A program made the translations under genes and the position numbers. Below are positions 46,001-55,125 of a stretch of DNA of 64,000 nucleotides, one piece after another. Source of the stretch: Candidatus Competibacteraceae bacterium (GTDB taxonomy: Bacteria; Bacteroidota; Bacteroidia; CAIKAF01); contig JACSSC010000039.1 of assembly GCA_014879445.1 (NCBI GenBank), positions 82,757 to 146,756 of the forward strand, in the 5' to 3' direction. The notes under the pieces are model-generated. The model was not told the DNA's origin and ran no database searches. It saw only the letters and a program-made list of their open reading frames with translations. Position 1 is the stretch's first letter; each line of letters starts with the position of its first letter.

Positions 46001-49000
46001 TATAAACGATTGTCTTTAATGGTTGTGAAATGAATGCTGAAGTTGCCCCTATGCTCTTCTTTAACCGGAATAGTAATGACTTTTTGTGATTGATTGAGCG
46101 AAATAATTTCTGTATGAATCATGTTGTTTTTATGCTCTACCTCCATTAATATTCTTATATCTTTTGCATTTGACGATATGAGATAAGATGCATTATCGCC
46201 CGGCTCACAATAATTCTTAAGTGGCACTACCTGAAAATATCCTGTGCTAAATGTGCTGCTCTTTTTCTCATCATATACGGTAATGAGTTTTTTGAAATTT
46301 GATGATTTGCCATATTTGTCTGAAACAACGGCTTCCAGCAAATAGATGCCCGGCTCTAAATTTGCAATCTTACTGGGGCGAAGTATGTTGTTTTTAATAC
46401 TGAATCCGGATTGCAGTATTGTAATTTCGCGTTTCCAGTTCACCGGATTTTCTTCATCGGCATAGGATAAGTTGGGGAAGCGTGATTGGAAGGTTTTTTC
46501 ATCCATTACGGGCTGGTCAACACGTGTCCAACCTTTTTGCTTTATCAAACGGGATGTTGGACTGAGGCGTGTAATGCTAAACTGCCCTTCATTGTGTTGA
46601 GGGAAATATTCGTGATTGAGCACTTCCAGTTTGTATGCATTTGTATCATGCCTGCTGATGCGCTCAGGCAGTGTGGAAGATATGTATAATGATGAATAAC
46701 CGGCTCGGATGTATTTAAATCCAGAACGTGTTTCACCATTGATGTCGGTTACATTCACTTCTACCGTATAGTCAAAAAATGGCTCCCATTCGGTATTTAC
46801 ACGTTTGTCGGGGATGGCTTCAAATTCAAAACGAAATTTTCCTTTCTCATCGGTTGCCGAAGTGCCGTGTGTGATTTCCATTTGTGAACTTTTCCAATAA
46901 AATCCAGGTCTCCACCAATATATCCAGTCAGGAAATCGCACATTGCGATATACCCGATAGCTAACATTGGCACCGTCTATCGGATATCCTGCCAATGCGT
47001 TTGCATATCCTTCAATTGAAATTTTATCTCCCAGCTTGTATTCTGTTTTTACCGTATCGAATTTGACATCAAATTTAGGTCGCTTGTATTCTTCAACCGA
47101 AAAATACGCCGTTCCACCATTATTGCCTAAATGCCACTGGCCTGTTAACCGCCCCTGTGGTATCACAAAACTTCCTGAAAAAGTGCCGTATTCATTGCTT
47201 TCAACATTTATCTTATCCACTTCTTCGTAGTTGGGGTCAACTATGGATACTTTTGTTTTATAGTGAGTTACGATTTTTGATATATCGTTTTGTGTATTGA
47301 TGACAATGCCTTTGAAGTGTACGGTTTGCCCCGGACGATAAATGCCACGATCTAAAAAATAATGTACCGAAATACCTTTGTCTTGATAATATCCGTACCA
47401 ATCTTTATACTGATATAACTGGCTATTGGAAACGTATCGATCATTCCCCTTTCTAAACTCAATGTGAAAGTAGGAATAACTGTCTTTGCCTATATACGGA
47501 ATGCGAACATCGCCATTTTTGCCGGTTTTAAATGTGCGTACTTTTTTTCTGAAATATCTTCTTTGTGAATAGTTATACTCTTCTTGAAAAATATTTACAT
47601 CTGCTTTTGCAACAGGTGTGCCTGTCTTTCGATTCATGATGAGCAATGTGTTTTCTGAGTAATTATTTTCCTGTCGGCTTATATGCATTAAGTCGCTTAC
47701 CCAAAATGTAGAATAGGTAAGTGCATTGTTTTGAAATGAAAATTCAGCTCCATCCGATGCCATGAGTATGTAAAAACCATAGGATTGTGGCTGTATTGAA
47801 ATCTCAGTTGTATGATGATGATAATCTTCGGCACCTGTGAGCTTTTGATCCCATTGTTGAATAAGTGGCTGTTGAGTGATGAAGAAATAAATGCTGTCGT
47901 ATCGGTTTCTTTCGTTTTGATAAATCCAGTTGTAGTAATTATCGTAATCTACTTTGTATAATCTAAAATGAAGTTGTTTGAGATTGCGATATTTGATAAG
48001 TGCAGGAATAAATTCAGATGAAGGATTTCCGTTTTCTGTCTGAATCGAAACAGACGGCATTTTGATTTGTGTAGCCAGATATCTTGCATTGTTGGCGCCT
48101 AACGTTTTGTTATATTTTTCATCGGCTTGTTGACAATAGTTAAATGCTGTGATATAATCGGTTTTGTGTTGGGAGGTTGTTTCCTGAAACGGATTATATT
48201 TTTCTGCTCGGCCATGATAATACAACGCCAACTGATACAGCACTTCTGCACAAACATCAGAGCCGGAATAAGTATGAACAAGACCTTCAAGTCGTCTGAG
48301 ATATAAACTGTCTTTTTCTGTATTTACGGCATTTGAATGTAAAAATGATAACCTGTCTGATTCAATATACACAATGGCATCAGTGTTTTGCTTTTTGAGA
48401 TGGAATGACAAAAGTTTTTGATAGGTAATGAGCGCATGATAAAAATGGCTAAGGGTGTCACGTGTTTCAATCGGCAGAAGCACAAAAGCATCGCTTTTGT
48501 CGAAGAATCGCGAATCGTTCAGTTCAAATTCATAAGCGGGTTTGGTTAATCCCGATTCATTATTTTTATAAAAGCTCAGAGCACGGTGTGCCAGGAAATC
48601 ATATAACGTGGGGCGTCGTTGCCTTAATGAATCATCTCCTGTCAGTATGGCATCATATCGGTCTATAGGAATGTTTTGCAGTAAATTTTCCTGAGTAATC
48701 GACTGCTTGTATGAGTTAAATGTTTCTGAAATAATTTTATTTAAATCCCATGTTAGCACATCATCCTGATCGAATGATGTGGTTTGAGTTCGTTCATAAA
48801 ATCGCCAACGGTTTTGTTGATAAAATGTCCATAGCATTTGCGCCCTGATGGAGTGTAAAATCTGGAGATACGGACTTTCTGCTTGTTTGATTTCTTTGTT
48901 TACATTTTCAAAATTTATACGAAAGGCATCTTCCTGAAGTGTTTCGTTATATTTCAACAGATGTAATAATGATTTGATACGCTGAGGATGATTTTTTTCG

Positions 49001-49224
49001 CCTGATGCCAGCGTGAAAATTTCGTCAACAACTTTTTTCGACGATTCGGTAAGTCCTAATGCTTCCAGCGAGTCCACTTTTTTCCATAATGAATCGTATG
49101 GGTTGATAACAAACAATCGCTTCATCGGATTCCATTCCGGATTGATTAAACTCATAGAATATAGGGCGATTGCGCTTCCGGCAACGATGATGAGCAGCAG
49201 GCGGAGAGATTTTACTTTATTCAT
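43057..49224 (-). CDS. Alpha-2-macroglobulin family protein (MG2/A2M domains), 2055 aa
   Basis: 'KGIVINTQNDISKIVTHYKTKVSIVDPNYEEVDKINVESNEYGTFSGSFVIPQGRLTGQWHL' MG2; 'SITEWNFNAFAHTKDLKSG' A2M; thioester motif 'PYECSEQTFNRLYAN' (codons at 44680-44691). Confidence 0.95.
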   Translation of the reverse strand: MNKVKSLRLLLIIVAGSAIALYSMSLINPEWNPMKRLFVINPYDSLWKKVDSLEALGLTESSKKVVDEIFTLASGEKNHPQRIKSLLHLLKYNETLQEDAFRINFENVNKEIKQAESPYLQILHSIRAQMLWTFYQQNRWRFYERTQTTSFDQDDVLTWDLNKIISETFNSYKQSITQENLLQNIPIDRYDAILTGDDSLRQRRPTLYDFLAHRALSFYKNNESGLTKPAYEFELNDSRFFDKSDAFVLLPIETRDTLSHFYHALITYQKLLSFHLKKQNTDAIVYIESDRLSFLHSNAVNTEKDSLYLRRLEGLVHTYSGSDVCAEVLYQLALYYHGRAEKYNPFQETTSQHKTDYITAFNYCQQADEKYNKTLGANNARYLATQIKMPSVSIQTENGNPSSEFIPALIKYRNLKQLHFRLYKVDYDNYYNWIYQNERNRYDSIYFFITQQPLIQQWDQKLTGAEDYHHHTTEISIQPQSYGFYILMASDGAEFSFQNNALTYSTFWVSDLMHISRQENNYSENTLLIMNRKTGTPVAKADVNIFQEEYNYSQRRYFRKKVRTFKTGKNGDVRIPYIGKDSYSYFHIEFRKGNDRYVSNSQLYQYKDWYGYYQDKGISVHYFLDRGIYRPGQTVHFKGIVINTQNDISKIVTHYKTKVSIVDPNYEEVDKINVESNEYGTFSGSFVIPQGRLTGQWHLGNNGGTAYFSVEEYKRPKFDVKFDTVKTEYKLGDKISIEGYANALAGYPIDGANVSYRVYRNVRFPDWIYWWRPGFYWKSSQMEITHGTSATDEKGKFRFEFEAIPDKRVNTEWEPFFDYTVEVNVTDINGETRSGFKYIRAGYSSLYISSTLPERISRHDTNAYKLEVLNHEYFPQHNEGQFSITRLSPTSRLIKQKGWTRVDQPVMDEKTFQSRFPNLSYADEENPVNWKREITILQSGFSIKNNILRPSKIANLEPGIYLLEAVVSDKYGKSSNFKKLITVYDEKKSSTFSTGYFQVVPLKNYCEPGDNASYLISSNAKDIRILMEVEHKNNMIHTEIISLNQSQKVITIPVKEEHRGNFSIHFTTIKDNRLYTQSESVHVPYTNKMLKLKFATFRNEMLPGSQEEWKITVADYQGGKAAAEMLVSMYDASLDAFVPNNWWFSAEKWHYTNKQWNSNDHLHMAYSSLLTHRWHNRFRMRAPMYEYLHTFGFRMMSDYYGYWGSEFDDIVLMDGEFMAVTGNVSETTIAQSPGKKGEARAEEQESSDKSGGLLEKSKDEDYRTTDTRKLNGQDQQVQIRSNFNETAFFYPHLQTNEEGEVVFSFKMPESITEWNFNAFAHTKDLKSGTLSEKVVTKKKLMVNSFAPRFFREGDKIIFSTKVTNISGSDLQVKTTLVLTDALTGKDLNSVCGVSSVALTKSIKKDKSEPFMWEIKIPEGVYAITYRIVAQGGEHSDGEEMTIPVLSNRMLVTESQPLHIKGKGEKKFTFEKLTRSGSSSTLAHHRVTLEFTSHPVWYAIQALPYMMEFPYECSEQTFNRLYANTLAHHIVESHPRIKNVFEIWSKQQPNALLSNLEKNQELKEVILQETPWVMDAKNESERKQRIALLFDFNRMANEKQRTVQKLIRMQSPNGGWPWFEGGPDNRFITQYIVTGFGKLHKTGITDNHHSLTSALQKAIVYLDERILEDYQYLLRYKVDLTKKQIGYHQIQYLYARSFFNHVELNARHKEAWKYYMQQAQTYWNTESMFMKAMIAISLHRNTDKSTPKLILQSLKENAIRHDELGMYWKQNQAMYWYEAPIEMQALMIEAFAEIEGDVSIVDDLKLWLLKNKQTNDWKTTKATADACYALLINGSNWLTETELAVIELGDITVNPNQKTDIQQESGTGYIKTSWSGKDIKPGMGHITVKKNTEGPAWGAVYWQYFENLDKITSASTQIKISKKLFKQEHSDRGPVIKPVTDKTVLLPGDKIKVRIELSTDRHLEYVHMKDMRASAFEPENVFSGYKWQDGFGYYEATKDAATHIFIEYLPRGTYVFEYPVRVTHEGIFSNGITTLQCMYAPEFSSHSEGILVKTGK

Positions 49225-49331
49225 TTTTGCAAAGATTTGGTTCTATTACACCTTATGATGTTGTTGGTTCATTTGCTAGTAAAAGTAAAATGAATTACAC
49301 ATTTAGGCGTATATTCGTAAAAAATTAACAC

Positions 49332-50564
49332 GTGAGCTTACTGCTAACCAATACGTATTTTGGGGGTAACAACCGAAAACTGATTGAAACCATTCGTCTT
49401 CCTTTACCCCGCGAAATGGCTATTTATTCGGCAGCGATGAATCAGTCGGGTATTCGTCATACTTTGTATGATACCCTCCTGGTTGATTGGGTTTCTTTTA
49501 AGCAATATTTATTTACACAACGCTTTGAGCGAATATGTTTATTCCTGCCCAAAGGTACGGTAGAAATGGCCGTTGAAATGATTCGATATGTTCGTGCCGA
49601 AGAGGAATTGAAGAATACATCGTTTGTCGTAATGGGGCCGGGCGCTGTTGGTTATGAAGACGACTTGTTTGATGCCAGCGTTTCAGTTATTCTTTATGAG
49701 TCCAACGAGCATACCTTGGTATCTTTGATTCAGATATTACAAACGCCTTTTAATCCTTTTCTAGACCAAGCCAAAGGGATTAAGTTTCGTAATATCTTGG
49801 GCAAAATGATTACGCAGCCCGTTGGCGAAAGAGTAATGCGTGATTATCCACCCGATTTTCAAGGTATTTCGATCAAAAAATATCTTAAGGGTTCTTTGGA
49901 TTATTTGATACATATTTCAGGGCCTCAGGTTTTGCTTTCCACATCTCCGGAAGAAGCATTGATTGAGAAACATTATGTAGAGAAAGTTTTGGGCCTCAAT
50001 GCTTGGATTAGCATTGACGATACCAATGATTTTCTTTCCCGTTTGTCGTATGTTCCAGCTACCCATGCTCAAATTTTTTCTCATATTATGTTGCGTGTTG
50101 ATGACAAACCAAATTTGTCGCCACTTGCTAAAATTAATTGTACAGCTCTTGCTCTTCGATGCAATGTAAACCGATTTTTTGAAATGCTGTCCGAACTTGG
50201 ATATCTATCAGAATCTATACAGATGTTTTCAGCATCAACCACTACATTGCGATTTATGCCTGAAATTGCCTACGAATGGCCTGCTTCAATTACATTAAAA
50301 ACTTTGTACGGTTTTTGTAAGCAACACCCCGAAATAAGTATTCAACTGGTATCGAGTGAGCAATGTTTGGCAGAATTGTGGGAGACATCCGACCGAAATA
50401 CCTTAAAAAAGTATCTGCGCTTGTCGCGAAAAATTGAAAAAATGAATCAATATATACAAACCTTGCAGCTTATAGCTTCAGAAAATAGCAAGTGGAAATG
50501 GATTAAACCATCCTACTATATGGCTCATATTCGTGGCTTTTATCAATCACTAACTACTTCATGA
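49332..50564 (+). CDS. Protein resembling B12-binding/radical SAM architecture but lacking a CxxxCxxC motif
   Basis: GTG start; N-terminal Rossmann-like 'TSFVVMGPGAVGYEDDLFDASVSVILYESNEHTLVSLIQIL', then 'GIKFRNILGKMITQPVG', 'SPEEALIEKHYVEKVLGLNAWISIDDTNDFLSRL' resembling rSAM segments; only two Cys pairs far apart, no CX3CX2C. Confidence 0.5.
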   Translation: MSLLLTNTYFGGNNRKLIETIRLPLPREMAIYSAAMNQSGIRHTLYDTLLVDWVSFKQYLFTQRFERICLFLPKGTVEMAVEMIRYVRAEEELKNTSFVVMGPGAVGYEDDLFDASVSVILYESNEHTLVSLIQILQTPFNPFLDQAKGIKFRNILGKMITQPVGERVMRDYPPDFQGISIKKYLKGSLDYLIHISGPQVLLSTSPEEALIEKHYVEKVLGLNAWISIDDTNDFLSRLSYVPATHAQIFSHIMLRVDDKPNLSPLAKINCTALALRCNVNRFFEMLSELGYLSESIQMFSASTTTLRFMPEIAYEWPASITLKTLYGFCKQHPEISIQLVSSEQCLAELWETSDRNTLKKYLRLSRKIEKMNQYIQTLQLIASENSKWKWIKPSYYMAHIRGFYQSLTTS

Positions 50565-51319
50565 TGATTAAATGTGTATCTTTCATTATTTTATTTGTTA
50601 TTTCATCTTATTTGATGGGGCAAACATCTGAAGTGCCAAAGGGATACAAATACAATAATTACTTTTCATTGGCCGGCATGGCGGGTAGCGATATGTATGG
50701 TGGGACGGCAGCATGGACACATTTTCATCGTGTATCAAAAAATCGTAGTCAACTTAAATTAGGTTATGGTATCAGGTTGCATGCTCTTTTCGGTGTAAAT
50801 AGAAAATTAGTGACGGCACCTGCCAAACTTACACGAGGGGTTACCGGCCCAATTGCTATCTTCTCTGATAAACAGAAAAATAATTATGACACGATATCAG
50901 TGTCTCGGCCACAAACCAATGCTATCAATGTTTTTTTTACCATTCAATATACATTTGCACGAAGATGGGATTTGGGTTTTGTGCTTGATTTGGCCGGTAT
51001 GAGCTTCGGCCCCAAGCAGGTTGCAACATATGTTTCTTCACAAAACCAACCCGGTGATTATACCCAGGCGCAGAATGCCTATCCATCAGGATTTAATCTC
51101 TTGCTCTTAGGTGATAATAATATAGGCACACTGAGTACGGATTTATATCTTCGATTTTGGATTACCAATAAGTGGGCTGTAACCGGGAGTGTTCAATATG
51201 TGTATAACGAATTTACTACTGTTAATTTACTGCGTTTGGATAATGACCGTTTTCGCGACCAGCTTTTTATGGGTAGTTTGGGGGTTACGTTTTGCCCCTG
51301 GCGCTCGGAGACATTCTGA
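50561..51319 (+). CDS. Secreted/outer-membrane protein of unknown function
   Basis: Signal peptide 'MMIKCVSFIILFVISSYLMGQ'; beta-rich sequence with C-terminal aromatic 'FMGSLGVTFCPWRSETF'; 4-nt overlap with upstream gene. Confidence 0.65.
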   Translation: MMIKCVSFIILFVISSYLMGQTSEVPKGYKYNNYFSLAGMAGSDMYGGTAAWTHFHRVSKNRSQLKLGYGIRLHALFGVNRKLVTAPAKLTRGVTGPIAIFSDKQKNNYDTISVSRPQTNAINVFFTIQYTFARRWDLGFVLDLAGMSFGPKQVATYVSSQNQPGDYTQAQNAYPSGFNLLLLGDNNIGTLSTDLYLRFWITNKWAVTGSVQYVYNEFTTVNLLRLDNDRFRDQLFMGSLGVTFCPWRSETF

Positions 51320-51373
51320 TAAAATGAACATGTTTCATTTTGGATTGTTTGGTATTCAAAATAAATTCTTGCC

Positions 51374-51919
51374 ATGAATATAAAATCATATTACGCTTTT
51401 GTACTCTTTCTGCTTGTCTCTTTTAATAATTCTATAGCCCAGGATGAGTGGATGGTGAAATCAGGAGATGAAGAAATCCGATTTAAAATTAAAAACATGG
51501 GTTTTTGGGTAAAAGGAAGCTTTACCGGTCTTCAGGCCACTATTCGTTTTAATCCAAACAATTTATCTCAGGCATATATGGAAGCACATTTGGGAGCAGC
51601 TTCAGTTAATACCGGCATGGGCGCACGTGATAAACATTTACGCGAAGCTGATTTTTTTGATGTGGCACAATACCCATTTATAGTTTTTACATCTAAAAAA
51701 ATTTCTTCTTCAGGTAAAGGTTATCAGATGGAAGGAGAGCTTACCATGAAAGGACAAAGTCAACCTTTATCATTCGGATTTGTTTTTGCAGGTGATGCAC
51801 ACAGAGGTGTGTTGCGTGCTTCTTTTGAAGTTGACAGAACGGCATTTGGAATAGGTAGTTCTTCCGGCAGCATGGGCAAAATGGTGAAAGTGGAGGTTTC
51901 TGTTCCTGTGCTGAACTGA
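51374..51919 (+). CDS. YceI family protein
   Basis: 'VKGSFTGLQATIRFNPNNLSQAYMEAHLGAASVNTGMGARDKHLREADFFDVAQYPFIVFTSKKIS...YQMEGELTMKGQSQPLSFGFVF'. Confidence 0.93.
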   Translation: MNIKSYYAFVLFLLVSFNNSIAQDEWMVKSGDEEIRFKIKNMGFWVKGSFTGLQATIRFNPNNLSQAYMEAHLGAASVNTGMGARDKHLREADFFDVAQYPFIVFTSKKISSSGKGYQMEGELTMKGQSQPLSFGFVFAGDAHRGVLRASFEVDRTAFGIGSSSGSMGKMVKVEVSVPVLN

Positions 51920-51924
51920 TTTTA

Positions 51925-52428
51925 TTAAGAAATTCGACTTATTTTTCTGTCTAAATAGAATAAATATCCGATTACCACAGTAAACAAAATGGCAACAACA
52001 GCAATTACTACCCATATTTTTCCATTTTTTCGCCAAAATGTTGCCATCTCAATCTTATCTGCACTTGCATAAATAACAATCTGTTTCTCTTTATTCTCAA
52101 TTCTAATGGTATTGATGAACCATTCGTTATCAGAAGCAAAGGTTTTTATTTCTACCAATAATGATGAAGTAAGTAATAAAGGGTTTTCAGAAATCAATAC
52201 GGCATTGTCGGTGAATAATAATCCGTTGGAAGATAGAATGCTCTTGTTTTCATCAGTAATCTGAAATTTGACAATGCCTCCATTGAGTTTATTGAGATTA
52301 ATTAATGTGTCGCCTGGTTGTAGTACAGTTGTACTTGTTTGAGATACAGATAATGAGTCGTTTGTTTGTGCCAATGCAATTTTAAGCCCAAACAGTGAAA
52401 TGATACATACAGCGAGATATGATTTCAT
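51925..52428 (-). CDS. CcmD-like protein with N-terminal signal peptide and extracytoplasmic extension
   Basis: C-terminal 'TFWRKNGKIWVVIAVVAILFTVVIGYLFYLDRKISRIS' is CcmD-like; N-terminal MKSYLAVCIISLFGLKIALAQ + about 110 aa. Start revised from 52497 to 52428. Directly downstream of ccmC. Confidence 0.65.
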   Translation of the reverse strand: MKSYLAVCIISLFGLKIALAQTNDSLSVSQTSTTVLQPGDTLINLNKLNGGIVKFQITDENKSILSSNGLLFTDNAVLISENPLLLTSSLLVEIKTFASDNEWFINTIRIENKEKQIVIYASADKIEMATFWRKNGKIWVVIAVVAILFTVVIGYLFYLDRKISRIS

Positions 52429-52438
52429 GGAAATGAAT

Positions 52439-53095
52439 TTATTGTTTTTTTGATTGAATACGTAAAATGCGAATTTGAATTTGAGAAATCCAAACACCGA
52501 TTAGCGTCCATGACAAAATGGATAAATAAAAAACGGTCCGCATGGCTGGAGCCAGGTCATATTTCCCAAATCCGGGATTGCCTCCTTTGCCTGGATGCAG
52601 CGAGTCGTTGATGCGAGGGAGGATGCCAAGCAGCACAAACATGAGGGCAAATGCAAAAATGTTGTAAACAGCTGAAAGTCGTGCTTTTTTTTGCTCATCT
52701 TTAACAGAGTTGCGAAGGATGAAATATGCCAGATAACTCAAGATGGTTATGGCTGCACCGTTAAGTTGTGGATCGTTTACCCACGGTGTACCCCATGTAT
52801 TATTGGCCCAAACCATACCGGTAAATATGCCGATAAATCCAAACATCAGTGCTGTTTTGGCATACATTGCCGCTCTGTAGTCATGCAGCAACTGATTGCT
52901 TCCTAAATATCGAATGGAATTTACAAACGAAACAATAAATAATATCATCATGCTAAACCACATGGTAACATGAAAATATAGATTGCGGATGGTTTCGTGC
53001 AGAATGGTTTGAACAGATACTTCACCCAAAAAGGCAAATGGTATGGCGTAAGCCATGGCAAACAAAGGGATGAATTTCCACCAATTCTTTTTCAT
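52439..53095 (-). CDS. ccmC: Cytochrome c biogenesis protein CcmC/CcsA (WWD family)
   Basis: 'FIGIFTGMVWANNTWGTPWVNDPQLNGAAITILSYLAYFILR' WWD-type motif. Start revised from 53149 to ATG 53095. Confidence 0.88.
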   Translation of the reverse strand: MKKNWWKFIPLFAMAYAIPFAFLGEVSVQTILHETIRNLYFHVTMWFSMMILFIVSFVNSIRYLGSNQLLHDYRAAMYAKTALMFGFIGIFTGMVWANNTWGTPWVNDPQLNGAAITILSYLAYFILRNSVKDEQKKARLSAVYNIFAFALMFVLLGILPRINDSLHPGKGGNPGFGKYDLAPAMRTVFYLSILSWTLIGVWISQIQIRILRIQSKKQ

Positions 53096-53105
53096 GTATG
53101 CTACA

Positions 53106-53798
53106 TTATTCGCGCCAAAGGTAGGGAAATAAAATGACTGAAAGAGCAATAATCATCAGGTCTATTCCTCCAATGGCATAAACGTATTTGGCATACTGAT
53201 TCCAGCTTAATCCATCGGCAATAAGCTTGCTGGCTCTTATAACAGTAATTAATAATGGAATCATGATGGGGAAGCCCAATACTGAAATAAGCCCCATGGA
53301 ATTTCCAGTTCGGGATGCAATGGCCGAAACCATTGTAAAAAGAGAAGAAATACCGATACTGCCTATACTCAATACCAACATGAACGAAGAAAGTTGAGTT
53401 AATGGAATATGATTGCCCAATACAATGCTATAAACCCCAAAACTCAATGAGGATAATGCCAGCAAAAAAAAAGCATTGTATAAGATTTTTGCTGAAATAA
53501 TGGCTACAGGATCGGCCAATTGATAATAATAATACTGACGGGCAGGCGGCTCAGAATTGAATGTTCGGCTAACGGCATTAACAGACGAAAATATAATGAT
53601 AATCCACAATAAAGCATTCCAAACTGAAATTTCGGGTATGGATGTGAAAGATTGATAGCAGATAAATACAGTAGAAAAAACATAAAGAAGTACACTGTTG
53701 AGTGCATTCATGTTTCTAAATTCTAATGTGGTTTCTTTCCACAGCAGAATAGAAATCTGTTTGAATAGTGATTTGATATCCGAATTCATCTTGCTCAT
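53106..53798 (-). CDS. ccmB: Heme exporter protein B (CcmB)
   Basis: 'LLWKETTLEFRNMNALNSVLLYVFSTVFICY', 'FPIMIPLLITVIRASKLIADG'; adjacent to ccmC. Confidence 0.88.
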   Translation of the reverse strand: MSKMNSDIKSLFKQISILLWKETTLEFRNMNALNSVLLYVFSTVFICYQSFTSIPEISVWNALLWIIIIFSSVNAVSRTFNSEPPARQYYYYQLADPVAIISAKILYNAFFLLALSSLSFGVYSIVLGNHIPLTQLSSFMLVLSIGSIGISSLFTMVSAIASRTGNSMGLISVLGFPIMIPLLITVIRASKLIADGLSWNQYAKYVYAIGGIDLMIIALSVILFPYLWRE

Positions 53799-53841
53799 AT
53801 ACCCGTTAACGGGTCAAAGATAATCAATCTGTTGGATGGTT

Positions 53842-55116
53842 TTAGGGCGAAACTACCAACCTCACGGTATGGCTGTTTTTTTGTTCGACCAATAGCTCCT
53901 TACCCTTCATAAGTCGCTCTACTGTAGCTTGATTATAATGCCTGACGGTTATCAACTCTAAGCCAGTGCGATGCTCAGTAATAAAGTTTTTTCCTAATGC
54001 TTCCAGCAAAGGCGTGGTTTTGCTTTCATCGGCATCTACACAAACTTGAAAACTAAGCGCTGAGTGTTGCATAAGGTTAACCTTTATGCGATAGCTTGCC
54101 AATAAGCTGAAAATTTCGCTAAGATTCTCTTCAACAATGAATGAAAAATCTTTGGGAGAGATCGAAATTAATAATTGTTCGATTTTAAAAATGAAACTTG
54201 GTATAACAGCAAGTGGTTCTTTAGAATCAACTAAAGTGCCGGCAGCATCGGGTTGTACAAATGATTTTACTCGTAGTGGAATATTCTTATTTTGTAGCGG
54301 TTTCATGGTCTTGGGGTGAATTACTGTAGCACCGTAATATGATAGCTCGATAGCATCCTGATAAGACAAATGAGGCAATAACTGTGCATCTGTAAAAAAT
54401 TTGGGGTCGGCATTCAGCACACCGGGCACATCTTTCCAAATAGTTACACATGCAGCATCTGTTGAATGAGCTAAAATGGCTGCCGAGTAATCCGAACCCT
54501 CCCTGCCAAGTGTTGTGCTCTGCCCTTCAGTACTTTTTCCAATAAAACCCTGCGTGATAATAACAGGTGGTTGAGCTTCATTTAGTAATGGTTGCAGTTC
54601 ACGACTAATTAAGTATCCTGTCATATCCCAATCCACCTTCGCCTCGCGATAGGTAGTATCGGTTCGTATAAGTCCACGGGCATCTTTAAATACAGTACGT
54701 ATGCCCGACAGTTGTAAATATGCATTTACAATTCGTGTAGAAAGAATTTCGCCCTGACATACGATTTGATCATAAACATAATTATATGATTCGTTATGCA
54801 GGTGATTGAGACGCATGGAAATCTCTTGTATCACGTCATCCATTTCTTGATACACTGTCGTAGGGCTGGGAAATAATTCATCAATAATTTGGCTGTGAAA
54901 CAATCGTAGCTTATTTAATTCGTCGCATACATCTTTTCTTTCAAAAGCGTATGTTACAATCCGTTCTAATGCATTAGTGGTTTTGCCCATGGCGCTCACC
55001 ACAACGATTAAAGCATCCTCTCCTTTGAATCGCTGAATGATGTTTGAAACATTTCGTACTGCATCAGCATTTGAAACAGAAGCACCGCCAAATTTATATA
55101 CCTGTATTGCCCGCAT
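53842..55116 (-). CDS. Aspartate kinase
   Basis: 'VYKFGGASVSNADAVRNVSNIIQRF', 'VVSAMGKTTNALERI', 'TTLGREGSDYSAAILAHSTDAACVTIWKDVPGVLNADP', C-terminal ACT-like region. Confidence 0.95.
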   Translation of the reverse strand: MRAIQVYKFGGASVSNADAVRNVSNIIQRFKGEDALIVVVSAMGKTTNALERIVTYAFERKDVCDELNKLRLFHSQIIDELFPSPTTVYQEMDDVIQEISMRLNHLHNESYNYVYDQIVCQGEILSTRIVNAYLQLSGIRTVFKDARGLIRTDTTYREAKVDWDMTGYLISRELQPLLNEAQPPVIITQGFIGKSTEGQSTTLGREGSDYSAAILAHSTDAACVTIWKDVPGVLNADPKFFTDAQLLPHLSYQDAIELSYYGATVIHPKTMKPLQNKNIPLRVKSFVQPDAAGTLVDSKEPLAVIPSFIFKIEQLLISISPKDFSFIVEENLSEIFSLLASYRIKVNLMQHSALSFQVCVDADESKTTPLLEALGKNFITEHRTGLELITVRHYNQATVERLMKGKELLVEQKNSHTVRLVVSP

Positions 55117-55125
55117 AATTTATTG

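Noticed and set aside
51770-52036. 88-aa - ORF and other ORFs around 55735-55998 and 56083-56424 (minus)
   Set aside because: Antisense to YceI and to the Cys-rich lipoproteins, which have clear signal peptides/lipoboxes and terminators on the plus strand.
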